Source: CAWIHA01 sp963835855
Lineage (GTDB): Bacteria > Acidobacteriota > Terriglobia > Bryobacterales > Bryobacteraceae
Direction: 5' to 3'
Assembly (NCBI GenBank): GCA_963835855.1
Contig: CAWIHA010000025.1
Location: 62,001-126,000 of the forward strand
Length of the DNA stretch: 64,000 bases
In this document: positions 25,845 to 34,703 of the stretch, piece after piece
How positions within the stretch are numbered: position 1 is the stretch's first letter
How the letters are laid out: each line of letters starts with the position of its first letter
The notes under the pieces: generated by a model
The model's input: only the letters and a program-made list of their open reading frames with translations
Databases searched by the model: none
What the model was told of the DNA's origin: nothing
Program-made: the position numbers and the translations under genes

Positions 25845-26951
25845 TCAGACCGAAACGGTCTTGAGGCCGAGGCCGGGACGGTTGGGCAGGATCAACTTGC
25901 CGCGCTCTACCTGCACACCGGAGTACGGATCGTTTGCGATCAGCAGGTTGCCGTCGAGGTCGGCGTAATCGACCAGGGGCGAGAGGTGCGCGGCCGCGGT
26001 GACCGAAACGGATGACGACACCATGCACCCGAGCATCGTCTTCATGCCGAGCGATTTTGCAATCCCGATCATGCGATAGGCTTCGAGCATCCCGCCGCAC
26101 TTGTCGAGCTTCACGTTGATGCCGTCGTAGGCGCCCACGAGCTTGGGAATGTCCGCGGGGTGCGCACAAGCCTCATCGGCGATGATCGGGATGTGCACGC
26201 GGCTGTGGACCCACCGCGTTTCCTCGATCATCGACGCTGGCATGGGCTGCTCGATGAATTCGACGCCCTGGGCCGCGAGCCAGTTGATCTTCCGCACCGC
26301 TTCTTCTTTGTCTTTCCAGCCTTCGTTGGCATCGACGCGCAGCGGTTTGCCGGTGACGCTGCGCACGGCGGCGATGGTGGCCTCGTCGGTATCGAGCCCG
26401 ACTTTGATTTTGAGGACCGGGAACGCTTCCGCCTCGCGCACCTTCTGGCGCGTGACTTCAGGCGTGTCGATACCGATGGAAAACGTCGTGACCGGCGCGT
26501 CGCGCGGATCGAGGCCGAAGTAGCGGTAGAGCGGGATGCCGAGCTTCTGGCCCACCCAATCCATCAGTGCGATGTCAATGGCCGCTTTGGCCGCCCACTG
26601 CCCTTCGATGCGGCGGAAAACTTCGCTCATCACCTTCGAGAATTGCCACGGGTCGGCCGAGCTGAGAAAAGGCTGGATGGAATTGACGGCGGCTTCCGCG
26701 GAGCGTGCGTCCTCGTTGTAGCGGACGATCGGCGCTCCCTCCCCGACTCCCGTGATGCCATCGCGCGTGTAGCGGACGTATAACGTCTCGCGGTGCTGGC
26801 TCTTCGACATCACCGTGGTCCAGGTGTGGCGCAAGTTGAGCCGGACGATTTGAGTTTCGATCGCCGCGCGCGATTGGGCTTGAGCGGCGGGCAGGGCGGC
26901 CGGTCCGGCGGCCATCGCCCCGAGCGTCTTGAACAAGTCCCTGCGATTCAT
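25845..26951 (-). CDS. Exported enolase-superfamily dipeptide (L-Ala-D/L-Glu) epimerase-like protein
   Basis: 368 residues from ATG 26951. An N-terminal twin-arginine signal (MNRRDLFKTLGAMAAG) is followed by the muconate-cycloisomerase fold: Lys in LKIKVG, metal ligands in RVDANEGW, FIEQPM and IADEA, and the second Lys in NVKLDKCGG. The subgroup pattern fits L-Ala-D/L-Glu epimerases, which act on a murein-derived dipeptide. The start codon overlaps the stop of the upstream NlpC/P60 gene by 4 nt (ATGA). This strongly supports a shared murein peptide pathway, here apparently in the periplasm. Other dipeptide specificities are possible. Confidence 0.85.
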   Translation of the reverse strand: MNRRDLFKTLGAMAAGPAALPAAQAQSRAAIETQIVRLNLRHTWTTVMSKSQHRETLYVRYTRDGITGVGEGAPIVRYNEDARSAEAAVNSIQPFLSSADPWQFSKVMSEVFRRIEGQWAAKAAIDIALMDWVGQKLGIPLYRYFGLDPRDAPVTTFSIGIDTPEVTRQKVREAEAFPVLKIKVGLDTDEATIAAVRSVTGKPLRVDANEGWKDKEEAVRKINWLAAQGVEFIEQPMPASMIEETRWVHSRVHIPIIADEACAHPADIPKLVGAYDGINVKLDKCGGMLEAYRMIGIAKSLGMKTMLGCMVSSSVSVTAAAHLSPLVDYADLDGNLLIANDPYSGVQVERGKLILPNRPGLGLKTVSV

Positions 26952-27796
26952 TTGAGCCTCCGCGCGGCGACGAACAGGCCGGACCAATAGGCATCCGCAA
27001 GATTCGAGATTTGCACGATGGGCTTTTCGTGCGTGGTCGCGCTGATGAATTGGCCGCCGCCGATGTACATGCCCGTGTGGGTGATCTTCTTGGCCGGCTC
27101 GCCGAAGTAGAGCAGGTCGCCGGGCTGGAGGTTATTGCGATCGACGGGGACGGCGCCGCTCCAATCCGCCTGCGGCTGCGCGTCGCGCGGAACGAGGACG
27201 CCGCGGCGCCGCAAGAGCATCTGCACGAAGCCGGAGCAATCGTAGCCGAACGTCGATGTGCCGCCCCAGAGATACGGTAGGCCGACGAAGCGTTTGCTGA
27301 ATTCGACCAGCGCGGGAACCGGCATCGGCTGGGGATCGAAAGCGGCATCGCCGCGTTGAATCCACGCCGCGCTGCCGTCAACCAGGCGTATTTCCAGCCA
27401 GCGCGCACCCTCGCTCGCCGCTCCGGAACTGACTTCCAAACGCGTTTCAAAGGGAACCGTGAGCGCCGGGGCGTGCTTGGTGACATCCGGTTCCTGATAG
27501 AGATTCGCGAAGAGTGACGTGACCTGTGCCACGCGGCCTTGGGATGCGTACGGCCGCTCGCCAGCCCGGAGCGGGCGGAACGAGGCGGCTGGCATCCAGC
27601 CCGTATAGCCATCGGCGGTCCGCACCTTGGCCCAGCCATCCTTCGCTTCGAGAAGGCCAATCGAGCTGCCGTAAATAGCTTGGGAAACCACCTCGGCCTG
27701 CCCGGAAGCACTCTTGTACATGCTGGCCACCGGCCGGGTGACGACACAGGTCTCGTCGGGTGGCATCAGCATAGCCAACGCCAGCATGAAAACCAT
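26948..27796 (-). CDS. NlpC/P60 murein endopeptidase with SH3-like domains
   Basis: 282 residues. A short hydrophobic N-terminus is probably an export signal. Two bacterial SH3-like domains follow (GLLEAKDGWAKVRTADGYTGW; WLEIRLVDGSAAWIQ). The NlpC/P60 catalytic domain has Cys in YDCSGFVQML, His in ITHTGMYIG and the third residue near HEKP. Architecture matches gamma-D-glutamyl-L-diamino acid endopeptidases such as YkfC, which release L-Ala-D-Glu. The translationally coupled epimerase downstream would convert that product. Confidence 0.88.
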   Translation of the reverse strand: MVFMLALAMLMPPDETCVVTRPVASMYKSASGQAEVVSQAIYGSSIGLLEAKDGWAKVRTADGYTGWMPAASFRPLRAGERPYASQGRVAQVTSLFANLYQEPDVTKHAPALTVPFETRLEVSSGAASEGARWLEIRLVDGSAAWIQRGDAAFDPQPMPVPALVEFSKRFVGLPYLWGGTSTFGYDCSGFVQMLLRRRGVLVPRDAQPQADWSGAVPVDRNNLQPGDLLYFGEPAKKITHTGMYIGGGQFISATTHEKPIVQISNLADAYWSGLFVAARRLK

Positions 27797-27911
27797 AGCA
27801 TTGCCCAGAAAATCGTATTGTAACAGGGCTATACTCCGATTTTACGAGGCGTTGCGGCGCGCGCGACAGTGCGGGGCGAAGAAACACAAGGTCAAAGAGG
27901 AGAGATGGCCG

Positions 27912-30159
27912 TTACTCGATCGGCACCATCCGTGGCGCCGAGTTGACGCCACCGGCAGTGATCACAAGCGGCTGGTTGCCGCTCGCGAGCCCCAAAGGAA
28001 CGATCAGGTTGATTTGGTCCAGCCCAAACATTCCATTCGTGGCGCATCCGGCGTAAATTACTTTCGCCGCCGCGCCGCCGATGGTCGCCGTTACCGTAGC
28101 GACCGCTGGGTCTGCAGACGGGCAGACCGCGCCGTCTGGCACAGGAATGGCCTTTTGCCCGAGCCCCGTGCCAAAGACCTCAACGAGGTCGCCCGCTCGC
28201 GCCGTCGCGCTGCCGATGCCGAGCATTCTCTTGGCCCTCGGACCGCTCGCGACGACTGCCGCGACCAAGGTCCCCCCGTTTATGGCGTACACGCCGGGGT
28301 CCGCCGCGGCGACCGTCTCCATTATTGTCTGGAAGGACGGCGTGCCGTTCACGGAAACCTGAATGGCAACGGTCTGGCCGGCGACCAGCTCCGCCGGCGC
28401 GACGAAATCAATCTGGGCTGTTTCGCAGTACAGGATTCTTCCCTCGTACCGCGCGCCGGTATTCTTGCCGGACAGAACGGTGAAAAGCACCTGGGTCCGC
28501 CCCTGATCGTTCGTGGCGTTCCCCAAGCAGCCGTTCGCCGGCAATGGCGATGTCGTCGCGACCCACGGGGCGTTCCCCGTGAAGTCTTTCCCGCGCAGGG
28601 AGAGGGCTTCTCCCGGCGCGATCGCCGCCGGAATGTCGTCCGCGGCGCCGGTCGAACGTCAGGCGCTCTACCGAGAGCGCCGTCGTTCCGCTGACGGGAA
28701 TGAGCGTCGGCTCGTCCTTGTCGGCGATGGTGCGCCAGATCGGTTGCGACCAATCCGGCAGGAACGTCCTGATCCGCGTCTCGCCGTCCGAGAAGGTTAC
28801 TTTCAGCGTAACCTCCTTGAACGACCCGTCGGGATTTTTCGGAACGTTCTGGACGATTATAAGATCGTCCGGCCAGGTTTTGAGGGTTGCGCCGAGCGGC
28901 GCGATTAGCTCGATTCGGTAACTGCCCGGCGAGGGAATTACTCCCCACTTCGGGCCGTTGACCGAAACAACGAGGTCGCCCGGGTGGAGCGAGTTCGTCG
29001 TCGCCTGGTCGAGGATTGCGATCGTCCCCGTAACGTTCAGCCGCGGGTCGATTGAACACGCCGTGAGATCGCTTGGTGTATACGCGACCGGCACGAGATA
29101 ACTGCCGGTCCGGTTATCGGGCGTGGACGGCGGAAAAGCGATGTACCATGCGGCAGTATTGCTGAGCTGGAGAGGCACAACCTTGCCTCCCGCCGCATCA
29201 AGCATGCTCCAACACACATTGGTGACGCTGGTAGCGACAGGCAGCTGCTCGCCGTTCGGCGAGGTCTGCCACTCGCTAAGCACCACTTCATACCCCCCCG
29301 GATTGAATGTCGCTACATCTCCGACAGCGCTACCGGTCCACAAGCCCCCAATCCCTTTGATGCCGAGGTACGTCCCGCCGGACATTCCGCCGAAGTCAAG
29401 GGGGTCATTCTTTCTGAACCACGTTGAGGGCGGAACGCCCTCAATTTCCCCGACCAATCCGTCGAGAAGCGCGAGGAACTCCGCGCGGCTTTTCGGCGAA
29501 TCCGCGTTCATCGCCCGCGTGAGGGCAATGAAGTTCATCCCTGTTTTGTTAACAAACAATGCGAACAGGGCACAGCTACCACTATCGGGGGCAGAGTTCC
29601 TGTAGTAGTCGGGGTGCTCCGTTGTCCCCGCGCCGCCGAAAACCGCGTTTCGCCAGTTGGTGAAGTCGGTGATTCCCGCGGCGCACGTCGCTGTTGAGAA
29701 CGGTGTCGGGAATAGTGAAGGATAGGCACGGTTCACCGCCATGAGGAACCAGTCCTCAAGGGCGTAAGCGATTCCTTCAGATTCGCCAACTAAACCCCAT
29801 GTTGCCCACGGCAGATCGTTTGCGAGGACGAGTTCATGGGAGAGCCCCTCCCAAGCGATCGTTGGAAACGGCGGTGGGCTGGATACGACCGGTAACTCGA
29901 AAATCGTTCCCGGCAGTGAGTATGACACATATGCTCCGGTCGCTGGAGCGATATTGACATTTCCGGCACTCGCAGGTGTTTCCACCTGCGACCGGATTCT
30001 CAAGTAGTTGAGCCATCGCTGGTAGTTCGCGGCCGCGGCGGCCGGAAAACCGTTGATGGGGATTAGCTCCTGCTGCGGCACCAGCGGTTGGCCAGTGTCA
30101 AATTGCGCGAACGCCGCGGAGGCGATCGCGCAGAAAATAAGAACAAGCCCCCTCACCAC
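27912..30159 (-). pseudogene. Large secreted protein with Solibacter-type C-terminal domain, frameshifted
   Basis: Frame 1 runs from about 30159 to ~28650 and encodes a signal peptide (RGLVLIFCAIASAAFAQ) plus ~500 residues of globular, unrecognised protein. Frame 2 continues to 27912 with APGEALSLRGKDFTG and ends INLIVPLGLASGNQPL, the Solibacter uncharacterised C-terminal domain (TIGR03437). The frames join if one base is removed near 28646-28652. The frame opens at TTG 30192, but a TATAAT box (30197-30192) overlaps that codon, so I favour GTG 30159. Possible secreted or surface protein; true pseudogene versus sequence error is undecided. Confidence 0.7.
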
Positions 30160-30433
30160 GATTTCCGTCTTTGGCCTCCTGGCCAGCAGCAATTATACCC
30201 CCAACTGCTTCCATTTGGAGCCGTTTCTCTCATTCCCTCCAACCCGACCGGCTCCGGTGGCCCGAGAATGGGCCAACACTGGCTCCGCCGGCTTGCGTAA
30301 GAACCTGCAAGTGCCTCATTTCAAGCGATTTCTCAGGTGCCTCTTCATCCCCTCCCTCCTTCGCCCGGTTGCTTCCCCTTCGCCACTCGACCGTTTCAAT
30401 GCCAGTATGCCGCGCCTCCCTCTTGGCAAGCCG

Positions 30434-31783
30434 TTATCCCAAGCTCAAATACACAAACCGCGCGATAAAGAGCGCGGTCAGCAGATACACCAGCCAGCCC
30501 ACCTTGCGAAATTCGCCGCGGCACACCCGCAACGTTGTGTAGGCGATGAACCCGAAGGCGATGCCGTCGCCGATGCTGAAGGTGAGCGGAATCGTGACCA
30601 TCGTCAGGAACGCGGGCAAGGCGATCATCGGGTCCGACCAGGGGATCTCGGCGACGGTGGAGACCATGAGGCCGCCGACGATGATCAACGCCGGCGCGGT
30701 TGCCGCCAGCGGAATGAAGCCGGCCAGCGGAGCGAAGAACAGCGCCAGAAGGAACAGGAACCCGATCACGACGGCCGTGAAGCCGCTGCGCCCGCCCACC
30801 GTGATGCCCGCGGCGCTCTCGATGTAGCTCACCACCGTCGAGGTGCCCACGAGCGAGCTGAAGATGGTCGCCGAGGCATCGGTGAACAAAATGCGATCGA
30901 TGCGCGGGATGCGGTTGTGCTCATCGAGCAAGCGGCCTTTTTGGGCGACCGCGATGAGCGTGCCGATGTTATCGAAAAAGTCGATGAAGAGGAATACGAA
31001 AATGATTTCGAGAAACCCAACGCGCAGGATCGAGCGGACATCCAGCCGGAATGCGGTGGCGGTGATCTCGCGCCAGCGGAGCGGCTGCGGCTGCCAGTGG
31101 ACGAGTCCGAAGGCCGCGCCGGCAGCGGTGGTCGCGAGAATCCCGATCAGCATCGCCGCGCGCACGCGCCAGGCCATGAGCACTCCGATGAGCAACAGCC
31201 CGAAAATCGCAAGCAGCGCATTGGGATCCTTCAGGTTGCCGAGCGCCAGCGTGGTCTGCGGGTTCGGAACGACGATGCCCGCATTGCGGAAACCGGCGAG
31301 CGCGATGAACAGACCGATGCCGGCGGCAACCGATGCGTAAAGCTCGTGCGGCAGCGCTGCGAGGATCAACTGCCGGACGCCAATGAGCGTCAGAATAAGA
31401 AATGCCACGCCGGAGAGGAACACCGCACCGAGCGCGGCCTGCCAGGGGATGCCGAGGCCCTTGACCACGGTGTAGGTGAAGTACGCGTTCAAGCCCATGC
31501 CCGGCGCCAGCGCGATGGGGTAGCGCGCGAAGATGCCCATCATCAGGCTGGCGAAAGCCGCGGAGATGCATGTCGCCGCCGTCACCGCCGCCAGCGGCAT
31601 GCCCGCGTCGTGCAGGATGGAGGGGTTGACAAAGACGATGTAGGCCATGGTGAGGAACGTCGTTACGCCGGCCAGCGTTTCCGTCCGCCAGTTGGTGCCG
31701 AGTTCCTCGAAGTGGAAATAAGTTTCCAGCGCCTTTCGCACCGGCAACGCTGCGCGTGGCGCCATCTCAGGGCGGGGTTTCAT
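30434..31783 (-). CDS. AzgA-type purine permease (NCS2 family)
   Basis: 449 residues with about 12-14 membrane helices. Signatures of the AzgA branch are clear: TNWRTETLAGVTTFLTMAYI, APGMGLNAYFTY, FLFIDFFDNIGTL, and SYIESAAGITVGGRSG. Family members import adenine, guanine or hypoxanthine by proton symport in the inner membrane. A TAGGCT box (31800-31795) ends 11 nt before the start. It diverges from the multiheme cytochrome gene. Specific base not determinable. Confidence 0.92.
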   Translation of the reverse strand: MKPRPEMAPRAALPVRKALETYFHFEELGTNWRTETLAGVTTFLTMAYIVFVNPSILHDAGMPLAAVTAATCISAAFASLMMGIFARYPIALAPGMGLNAYFTYTVVKGLGIPWQAALGAVFLSGVAFLILTLIGVRQLILAALPHELYASVAAGIGLFIALAGFRNAGIVVPNPQTTLALGNLKDPNALLAIFGLLLIGVLMAWRVRAAMLIGILATTAAGAAFGLVHWQPQPLRWREITATAFRLDVRSILRVGFLEIIFVFLFIDFFDNIGTLIAVAQKGRLLDEHNRIPRIDRILFTDASATIFSSLVGTSTVVSYIESAAGITVGGRSGFTAVVIGFLFLLALFFAPLAGFIPLAATAPALIIVGGLMVSTVAEIPWSDPMIALPAFLTMVTIPLTFSIGDGIAFGFIAYTTLRVCRGEFRKVGWLVYLLTALFIARFVYLSLG

Positions 31784-31943
31784 CGAAAAGGATCAGCCTA
31801 TCACGGTTCGCGCCGGGCTGGCGCGCCGCAGGGCGCGGCTCGCCACAGACAGCGCGCCGCTTCCCCACACTAATCTGTTTCGATTATTGCCGGTGAGACT
31901 GCCCCGCGCTATTCTGAATCAAATCAGTAGTATCTAAGGGGCA

Positions 31944-34703
31944 ATGCCGCACTCCAGACTCGCCAAAGTGGCCGGTATCGGCCTCCTGGCGCTGATCGTC
32001 AATAGCGCGTATATCTGGGCGTTCGCCTCGCCGGCCATTTTCTACATGGGCAACGTGCTGCTGCATGTAGTGCTCGGTGTGGCGGTTGCCGCGGGCGCGC
32101 TGGTCCTCGTTCGGCGCCGCCGTGACGTCCGCTTGGCGCCAGGGGCTCTGCTCGCGGTTGCGCTCGCTGCCGGTCTCTTTCTTACTTATGCCGGCGCGCT
32201 GCGCCAGTACCGATGGGCGCTCGTGGCGCACGTTGCCGCGGCTGCAGCCGGGTTGTTTGCGTTGCTGCCGTTCGTGCTGAAGCACGCGGAGCCGTGGTTC
32301 CGTAAGGCCTTTCCCGCGTCGCTCGCGCTGCTCGTCGCGTTGCCCGTTGCGGCGCGCGTGTACCAGCGCATTTTTCCCGATCCGAATGACCGCATCACGA
32401 ATCCCGCTGTTCCACCGCTCTCGATGGAGGGCGAAGGCGGCGGGCCAGGATCGCCGTTCTTCCCGTCGTCGGCGAAGACGAACGTGGGTGGGCTGATTCC
32501 ATCGGCTTTTTTCATGGAATCGCAGGCCTGCGGCGAGTGCCACAAGGACATTTACGAGCAGTGGAAGAGCTCGATGCACCACTTTGCCAGCTTCAACAAC
32601 CAGTTCTACCGGAAGTCGGTCGAATACATGCAAAGCGTGGCCGGGACGCGGCCGAGCAAGTGGTGCGCCGGCTGCCACGATCACGCCGTTTTTTTCAATG
32701 GCCGCTTCGAGAAGCCGATCGAGCCGCAGATCGATACCGCCGAGGCGCAGGCTGGCCTGGGATGCGTTTCCTGCCACTCGATTGTGCACGTCGATAGCAC
32801 CATGGGCAATGGCGGGTTCACCATCGCGTACCCGCCGCTGCACGAGCTCGCGAGCAGCAGGAACCCAGTCATCCACACGCTCGACCATTTCCTCACCTAT
32901 CTCGATCCCGAACCGCACCGGCGCACGTTCCTGAAGCCGTTCATGCGCCAGCAGGAGGCGGAGTTTTGCTCGGTCTGCCACAAGGTGCACCTCGACGTAC
33001 CGGTGAATGCCTATCGCTGGGTGCGCGGCTTCAACGATTACGATAACTGGCAAGCGAGCGGCGTCTCGGGCCAGGGCGCGCGCTCGTTTTATTACCCGCC
33101 GAAGCCGATGACGTGCGTGAACTGCCACATGCCGCTCGTCGCTTCGAAAGACCCGGGCAACATCGATGGGAAAGTGCACTTGCATCGCTTCCCCGCGGCG
33201 AACGTGGCGGTCGCCTACGTTAACCAGGACCGCGAACAGATGCGCACGGAGCAGAACTTTCTGAAGTCCGGATTCATCACGGTAGATATCTTCGCGGCAT
33301 CGCCGGAGGATCAGAAGAACCCTGCACCCATGTGGCGCCGTACTGGCCAAGGCCCACAGCTCAGCTCGACCTTCGCGGTCGGCGAGGAAGCCGAGCAGAT
33401 GGGGCAGGTGTTCCTTCGCGACGTCGGCAAGGTCGCTGCGCCGCTCGATGGGGCTGGCGCGAAGTTTGAGCCGGGCTCGACAGTGCGGGTGGACGTGGTG
33501 GTGCGCACGCGGGCAATCGGCCACTTCTTCCCCGCGGGCACGATTGACGCCTTCGATGTGTGGCTCGAACTGCAGGGCAGGGACGCGGATGGGAAAACGA
33601 TCTTCTGGAGCGGCATGGTCCAGGATGGAGGACGCGGGCCGGTGGAGAAGGGCGCGCATTTCTATCGCGCGTTTCTCATCGACGCCCACGGCAACGCGAT
33701 CAACAAGCGGAACGCCTGGGCGGCGCGGAGCACACTGTACGTCCGGCTGATTCCTCCCGGCGCCGCTGATGTGGCGCACTATCGCGTGCGGATTCCGCCG
33801 GATGCGCGCGGGCCCGTCACGCTGACGGCAAAGCTGAATTACCGGAAGTTCGCGCACTACTATACGCAGTTCGCCTACGCCGGCGTGCCCGGTGCCGGCT
33901 CCTACGGCCCGGACCACGACGACCGGGAGTTCATTTTCAAGAAAACCAGCGTTCCCAAGGATGTTTCGGGCCGGATCAAGGGCGAGATTCCCAACCTGCC
34001 GATTACGACGCTCGCCGAGGCCCAGACGCGCCTCGAGCTCGGCACGCCGCAAGGCTGGCAGCCGGTGGTCCGCAAGCAGGACCGCGAGCGCTGGAACGAC
34101 TGGGGCATCGGCCTGCTGCTGCAGGGCGACCTAAAGGGCGCCGAGTACGCCTTCAAGAAGGTGACTGAAGCCGAGCCCGGCTATGCGGACGGCTGGCTGA
34201 ACGTAGCGCGCGCGCTCATACAGGAGGGTGAGACCGAGGCCGCCAAGCCTTACATCCGGCAGGCGCTCGCGATCAATCCGCATCCCGGCCGCATCCATTT
34301 CTTCCAGGCGCTGATCGAGAAGGCGGATGGCGACTACGATGCCGCGCTCAGCTCACTCCGCACGGTGGAGGCGCAGTATCCGCGCGACCGTGTTGTGCTC
34401 GACCAGATTGGGCGCATCCTGTTTCTGAAGCGGCAGTACAGGGAGGCGATCGGCGCGTTTGACAAGGCGCTCGCGGTCGATCCGGAAGATCTCGAAGCGC
34501 ATTACAACCTGATGCTGTGTTACCGCGGCGCGGGCGAGCTGGCCAAAGCCTCGCGCGAGGAGACGCTCTTCGAGCGTTTCAAGGCGGATGAAGCATCGCA
34601 AGCGATCACCGCTAAGCCACGGATGCTGAGCCCCGAGGACAACAACGAACGCCAACTGATCCATGAGCACGAGAGCGTGCCGTTGGGCGGAGTCAGGCAA
34701 TGA
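31944..34703 (+). CDS. Membrane-anchored pentaheme cytochrome c with TPR domain
   Basis: 919 residues. About five N-terminal membrane helices (residues 5-145) precede a periplasmic domain with five CXXCH heme sites whose first cysteines are residues 196, 241, 274, 342 and 391 (CGECH, CAGCH, CVSCH, CSVCH, CVNCH). A beta-rich middle follows. The C-terminus is tetratricopeptide repeats (ADGWLNVARALIQEGETEAAK; REAIGAFDKALAVDPEDLEA). Likely passes electrons in the periplasm and docks a partner through the TPRs. The stop overlaps the start of the CRTAC1-like gene by 4 nt. TAGTAT at 31928-31933 lies 10 nt before ATG. Confidence 0.87.
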   Translation: MPHSRLAKVAGIGLLALIVNSAYIWAFASPAIFYMGNVLLHVVLGVAVAAGALVLVRRRRDVRLAPGALLAVALAAGLFLTYAGALRQYRWALVAHVAAAAAGLFALLPFVLKHAEPWFRKAFPASLALLVALPVAARVYQRIFPDPNDRITNPAVPPLSMEGEGGGPGSPFFPSSAKTNVGGLIPSAFFMESQACGECHKDIYEQWKSSMHHFASFNNQFYRKSVEYMQSVAGTRPSKWCAGCHDHAVFFNGRFEKPIEPQIDTAEAQAGLGCVSCHSIVHVDSTMGNGGFTIAYPPLHELASSRNPVIHTLDHFLTYLDPEPHRRTFLKPFMRQQEAEFCSVCHKVHLDVPVNAYRWVRGFNDYDNWQASGVSGQGARSFYYPPKPMTCVNCHMPLVASKDPGNIDGKVHLHRFPAANVAVAYVNQDREQMRTEQNFLKSGFITVDIFAASPEDQKNPAPMWRRTGQGPQLSSTFAVGEEAEQMGQVFLRDVGKVAAPLDGAGAKFEPGSTVRVDVVVRTRAIGHFFPAGTIDAFDVWLELQGRDADGKTIFWSGMVQDGGRGPVEKGAHFYRAFLIDAHGNAINKRNAWAARSTLYVRLIPPGAADVAHYRVRIPPDARGPVTLTAKLNYRKFAHYYTQFAYAGVPGAGSYGPDHDDREFIFKKTSVPKDVSGRIKGEIPNLPITTLAEAQTRLELGTPQGWQPVVRKQDRERWNDWGIGLLLQGDLKGAEYAFKKVTEAEPGYADGWLNVARALIQEGETEAAKPYIRQALAINPHPGRIHFFQALIEKADGDYDAALSSLRTVEAQYPRDRVVLDQIGRILFLKRQYREAIGAFDKALAVDPEDLEAHYNLMLCYRGAGELAKASREETLFERFKADEASQAITAKPRMLSPEDNNERQLIHEHESVPLGGVRQ

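Noticed and set aside
30053..31873. 606-codon plus-strand open frame
   Set aside because: Antisense of the AzgA permease; composition is Arg/Glu/Asp/His-rich low complexity.
31884..34052. 722-codon open frame on the minus strand
   Set aside because: It lies opposite the cytochrome gene with its heme and TPR motifs. The translation is Arg/Ala/His-rich without any family pattern, typical of antisense frames in GC-rich DNA.
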